NCBI GenBank assembly: GCA_021802185.1
Contig: JAKAAV010000170.1
Location: forward strand, 1 to 5,713
Direction of reading: 5' to 3'
DNA: 5,713 bases
Source: Chloroflexota bacterium
GTDB lineage: Bacteria; Chloroflexota; Limnocylindria; Limnocylindrales; CSP1-4
The position numbers and the translations under genes were made by a program. Each line of letters begins with the position of its first letter. Position 1 is the stretch's first letter. Of the stretch, positions 4,717 through 5,713 are shown piece by piece. Under the pieces are notes generated by a model. That model ran no database searches. It saw only the letters and a program-made list of their open reading frames with translations, and was not told where the DNA came from.

Positions 4717-5713
4717 TCAGGATGCCGGGGGAGGGGTCCCGTCCTGCGCGAGGAGTGCCTGCACGTCGCGGATCGCCCTCGGCGCCGCGAAGACGCTCAC
4801 GCGGTCGCCTTCCGACAGCACGACGTTCCCTCGAGGCACGACGAGCGCATCGCCGTGCTGAACCGCGACGACCACGGCCTCCCGCGGCCATGGGACCGAT
4901 TCGATCGCTGCCCCGGCGAGGCGCGACCCGGCGGCGATCGTCGCCTCCACGATGCGCCCCGACACCCCCGGCGCCTGGACCCGCCGGCTCGTGCCCTTCA
5001 TCGCGAGCCGGTACGTGCCCATCACGTCGCGCACGCTCAGCACGCCGAGCAGCCGCCTCCTGGACTCGACCACCGGCACCCAGTTGACCTCGTTGTCGCT
5101 CATCTGCTCGAGCGCGCGATCGAGCCCGTCGCCGTCCTGGACCGTCGGATAGCCGGTGTCCACGAGCGACCCGACGACGGTCTCCGCGTCGGCCTGCGCC
5201 AGCGTCGCCGTCCGCACGATCCCGATGAGCTGTCCGCGCTCGTCGAGGACGGGTACGCCCGGCACTCGCGTGAACCGGGCGCGTTCGAGGACGTGGCCCG
5301 CGGTCTCACGCGCCGTCGCGACGCAGCGCGTGGCGCGCAGCGCCTGCCCCACCGTGATCGAGGCCATGAGCGGCATCGCGGAGCGGTACTGGTGCGCCGG
5401 GGACTCGGACCTGTCGGCGACCTGGCTCGTGTAGATCGAGGCGTCGCCGACGACGAAGGTGGCCAGACCGACCGCGACCATGGCCGGCGCCAGCATCGAG
5501 AGGTTGCCCGTCATCTCGGCGACCATGAGCATGACGGCGAGCGGCGCGTGGGCGATGCTGCCGAACAGCGCCATCATCGCGACGATCGTGAACGATGCGG
5601 GGTCCGGCGGCAGGCCGGGCGCGATCGGGAGCAGCAGCCGCCAGATGGCCGCGCCGAGCAGCCCGCCGATCACCATGCCGGGTCCGAAGACGCCGCCCGA
5701 GCCGCCGGAGCCG
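4717..5713 (-). CDS. ClC-family chloride channel/antiporter with CBS pair and TrkA-C domain (N-terminus outside window)
   Basis: 331 C-terminal residues are in the window; the gene continues past the right edge. The first visible residues, GSGGSGGVFGPGM, are the ClC GxFxP anion-binding motif at the start of helix N. Hydrophobic membrane segments follow (about 14-32, 41-64, 72-90), including AHAPLAVMLMVAEMTGN (54-70), where ClC proteins have a similar EMTG. Tyr94 in SIYTSQV matches the conserved Tyr that coordinates the central chloride in ClC-ec1 (Tyr445). The soluble part holds two CBS domains (about 119-176 and 177-238; VPGVPVLDERGQLIGIV and VNWVPVVESRRRLLGVL are their core strands) and a TrkA-C/RCK-C-type domain (about 247-318, ending EGDRVSVFAAP). 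CBS and TrkA-C domains usually bind nucleotides or other ligands and gate transport. The protein moves chloride or a similar anion across the cytoplasmic membrane. Whether it is a channel or a proton antiporter depends on glutamates in the missing part. The intact C-terminus shows that this gene was not broken by whatever removed the front of the MarR-like frame. Confidence 0.93.
   Translation of the reverse strand, partial: GSGGSGGVFGPGMVIGGLLGAAIWRLLLPIAPGLPPDPASFTIVAMMALFGSIAHAPLAVMLMVAEMTGNLSMLAPAMVAVGLATFVVGDASIYTSQVADRSESPAHQYRSAMPLMASITVGQALRATRCVATARETAGHVLERARFTRVPGVPVLDERGQLIGIVRTATLAQADAETVVGSLVDTGYPTVQDGDGLDRALEQMSDNEVNWVPVVESRRRLLGVLSVRDVMGTYRLAMKGTSRRVQAPGVSGRIVEATIAAGSRLAGAAIESVPWPREAVVVAVQHGDALVVPRGNVVLSEGDRVSVFAAPRAIRDVQALLAQDGTPPPAS

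Noticed and set aside
1..5713. A CRISPR array, transposase, tRNA or rRNA gene, defence or other novel gene system
   Set aside because: No regularly spaced repeats, transposase motifs, cloverleaf-like sequences or defence-type domains were found on either strand. The recognisable genes are ordinary metabolic or transport functions.

Overview
This is a GC-rich window (roughly 70 % GC by eye), with G/C strongly favoured at third codon positions of the real genes and Shine-Dalgarno-type ribosome binding sites (GGAGG-like). It looks like chromosomal DNA of a high-GC free-living bacterium. The gene set fits an actinomycete-like or Chloroflexota-like soil or freshwater organism: a Ser/Gly-linked surface lipoprotein of the SapM-like phosphoesterase family, a two-domain bacterial/archaeal-type glycogen debranching enzyme, and a ClC channel with CBS and TrkA-C domains. 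No rRNA, tRNA or marker gene allows a firmer placement.

Layout. Positions 1-337 hold no gene I can support, only GC-rich inverted repeats. At 338-1579 (+) lies a secreted lipoprotein phosphoesterase/acid phosphatase. It converges on a large minus-strand gene (1674-4226, possibly starting at 4277) that encodes a glycogen-debranching/amylo-alpha-1,6-glucosidase-type enzyme. The 94 bp between their stops contain a strong stem-loop that could terminate both transcripts. Upstream of the debranching gene is a leader of about 230-280 bp with several inverted repeats. It is followed by what looks like the C-terminal remnant of a MarR-family regulator (4505 to about 4699, minus). Next comes the 3' end of a ClC-type chloride channel/antiporter gene (4717 to the right edge, minus), whose N-terminal part lies outside the window.

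How the genes relate. The three proteins belong to different processes: extracytoplasmic phosphate-ester hydrolysis, storage or alpha-glucan breakdown in the cytoplasm, and membrane anion transport. Nothing in the sequence ties them into one pathway. The ClC gene, the MarR remnant and the debranching gene lie on the same strand, but a repeat-rich leader separates the last from the others, so I would not call them one operon.

I see no defence system, mobile element, CRISPR array or obviously new system. The points most worth a second look are the truncated MarR reading frame against the ClC stop, an 86-residue Arg/Gly/Ser tail without hydrophobic residues on the debranching enzyme, a perfect 11-bp hairpin inside the first codons of the lipoprotein gene, and the operator-like inverted repeats before the debranching gene.
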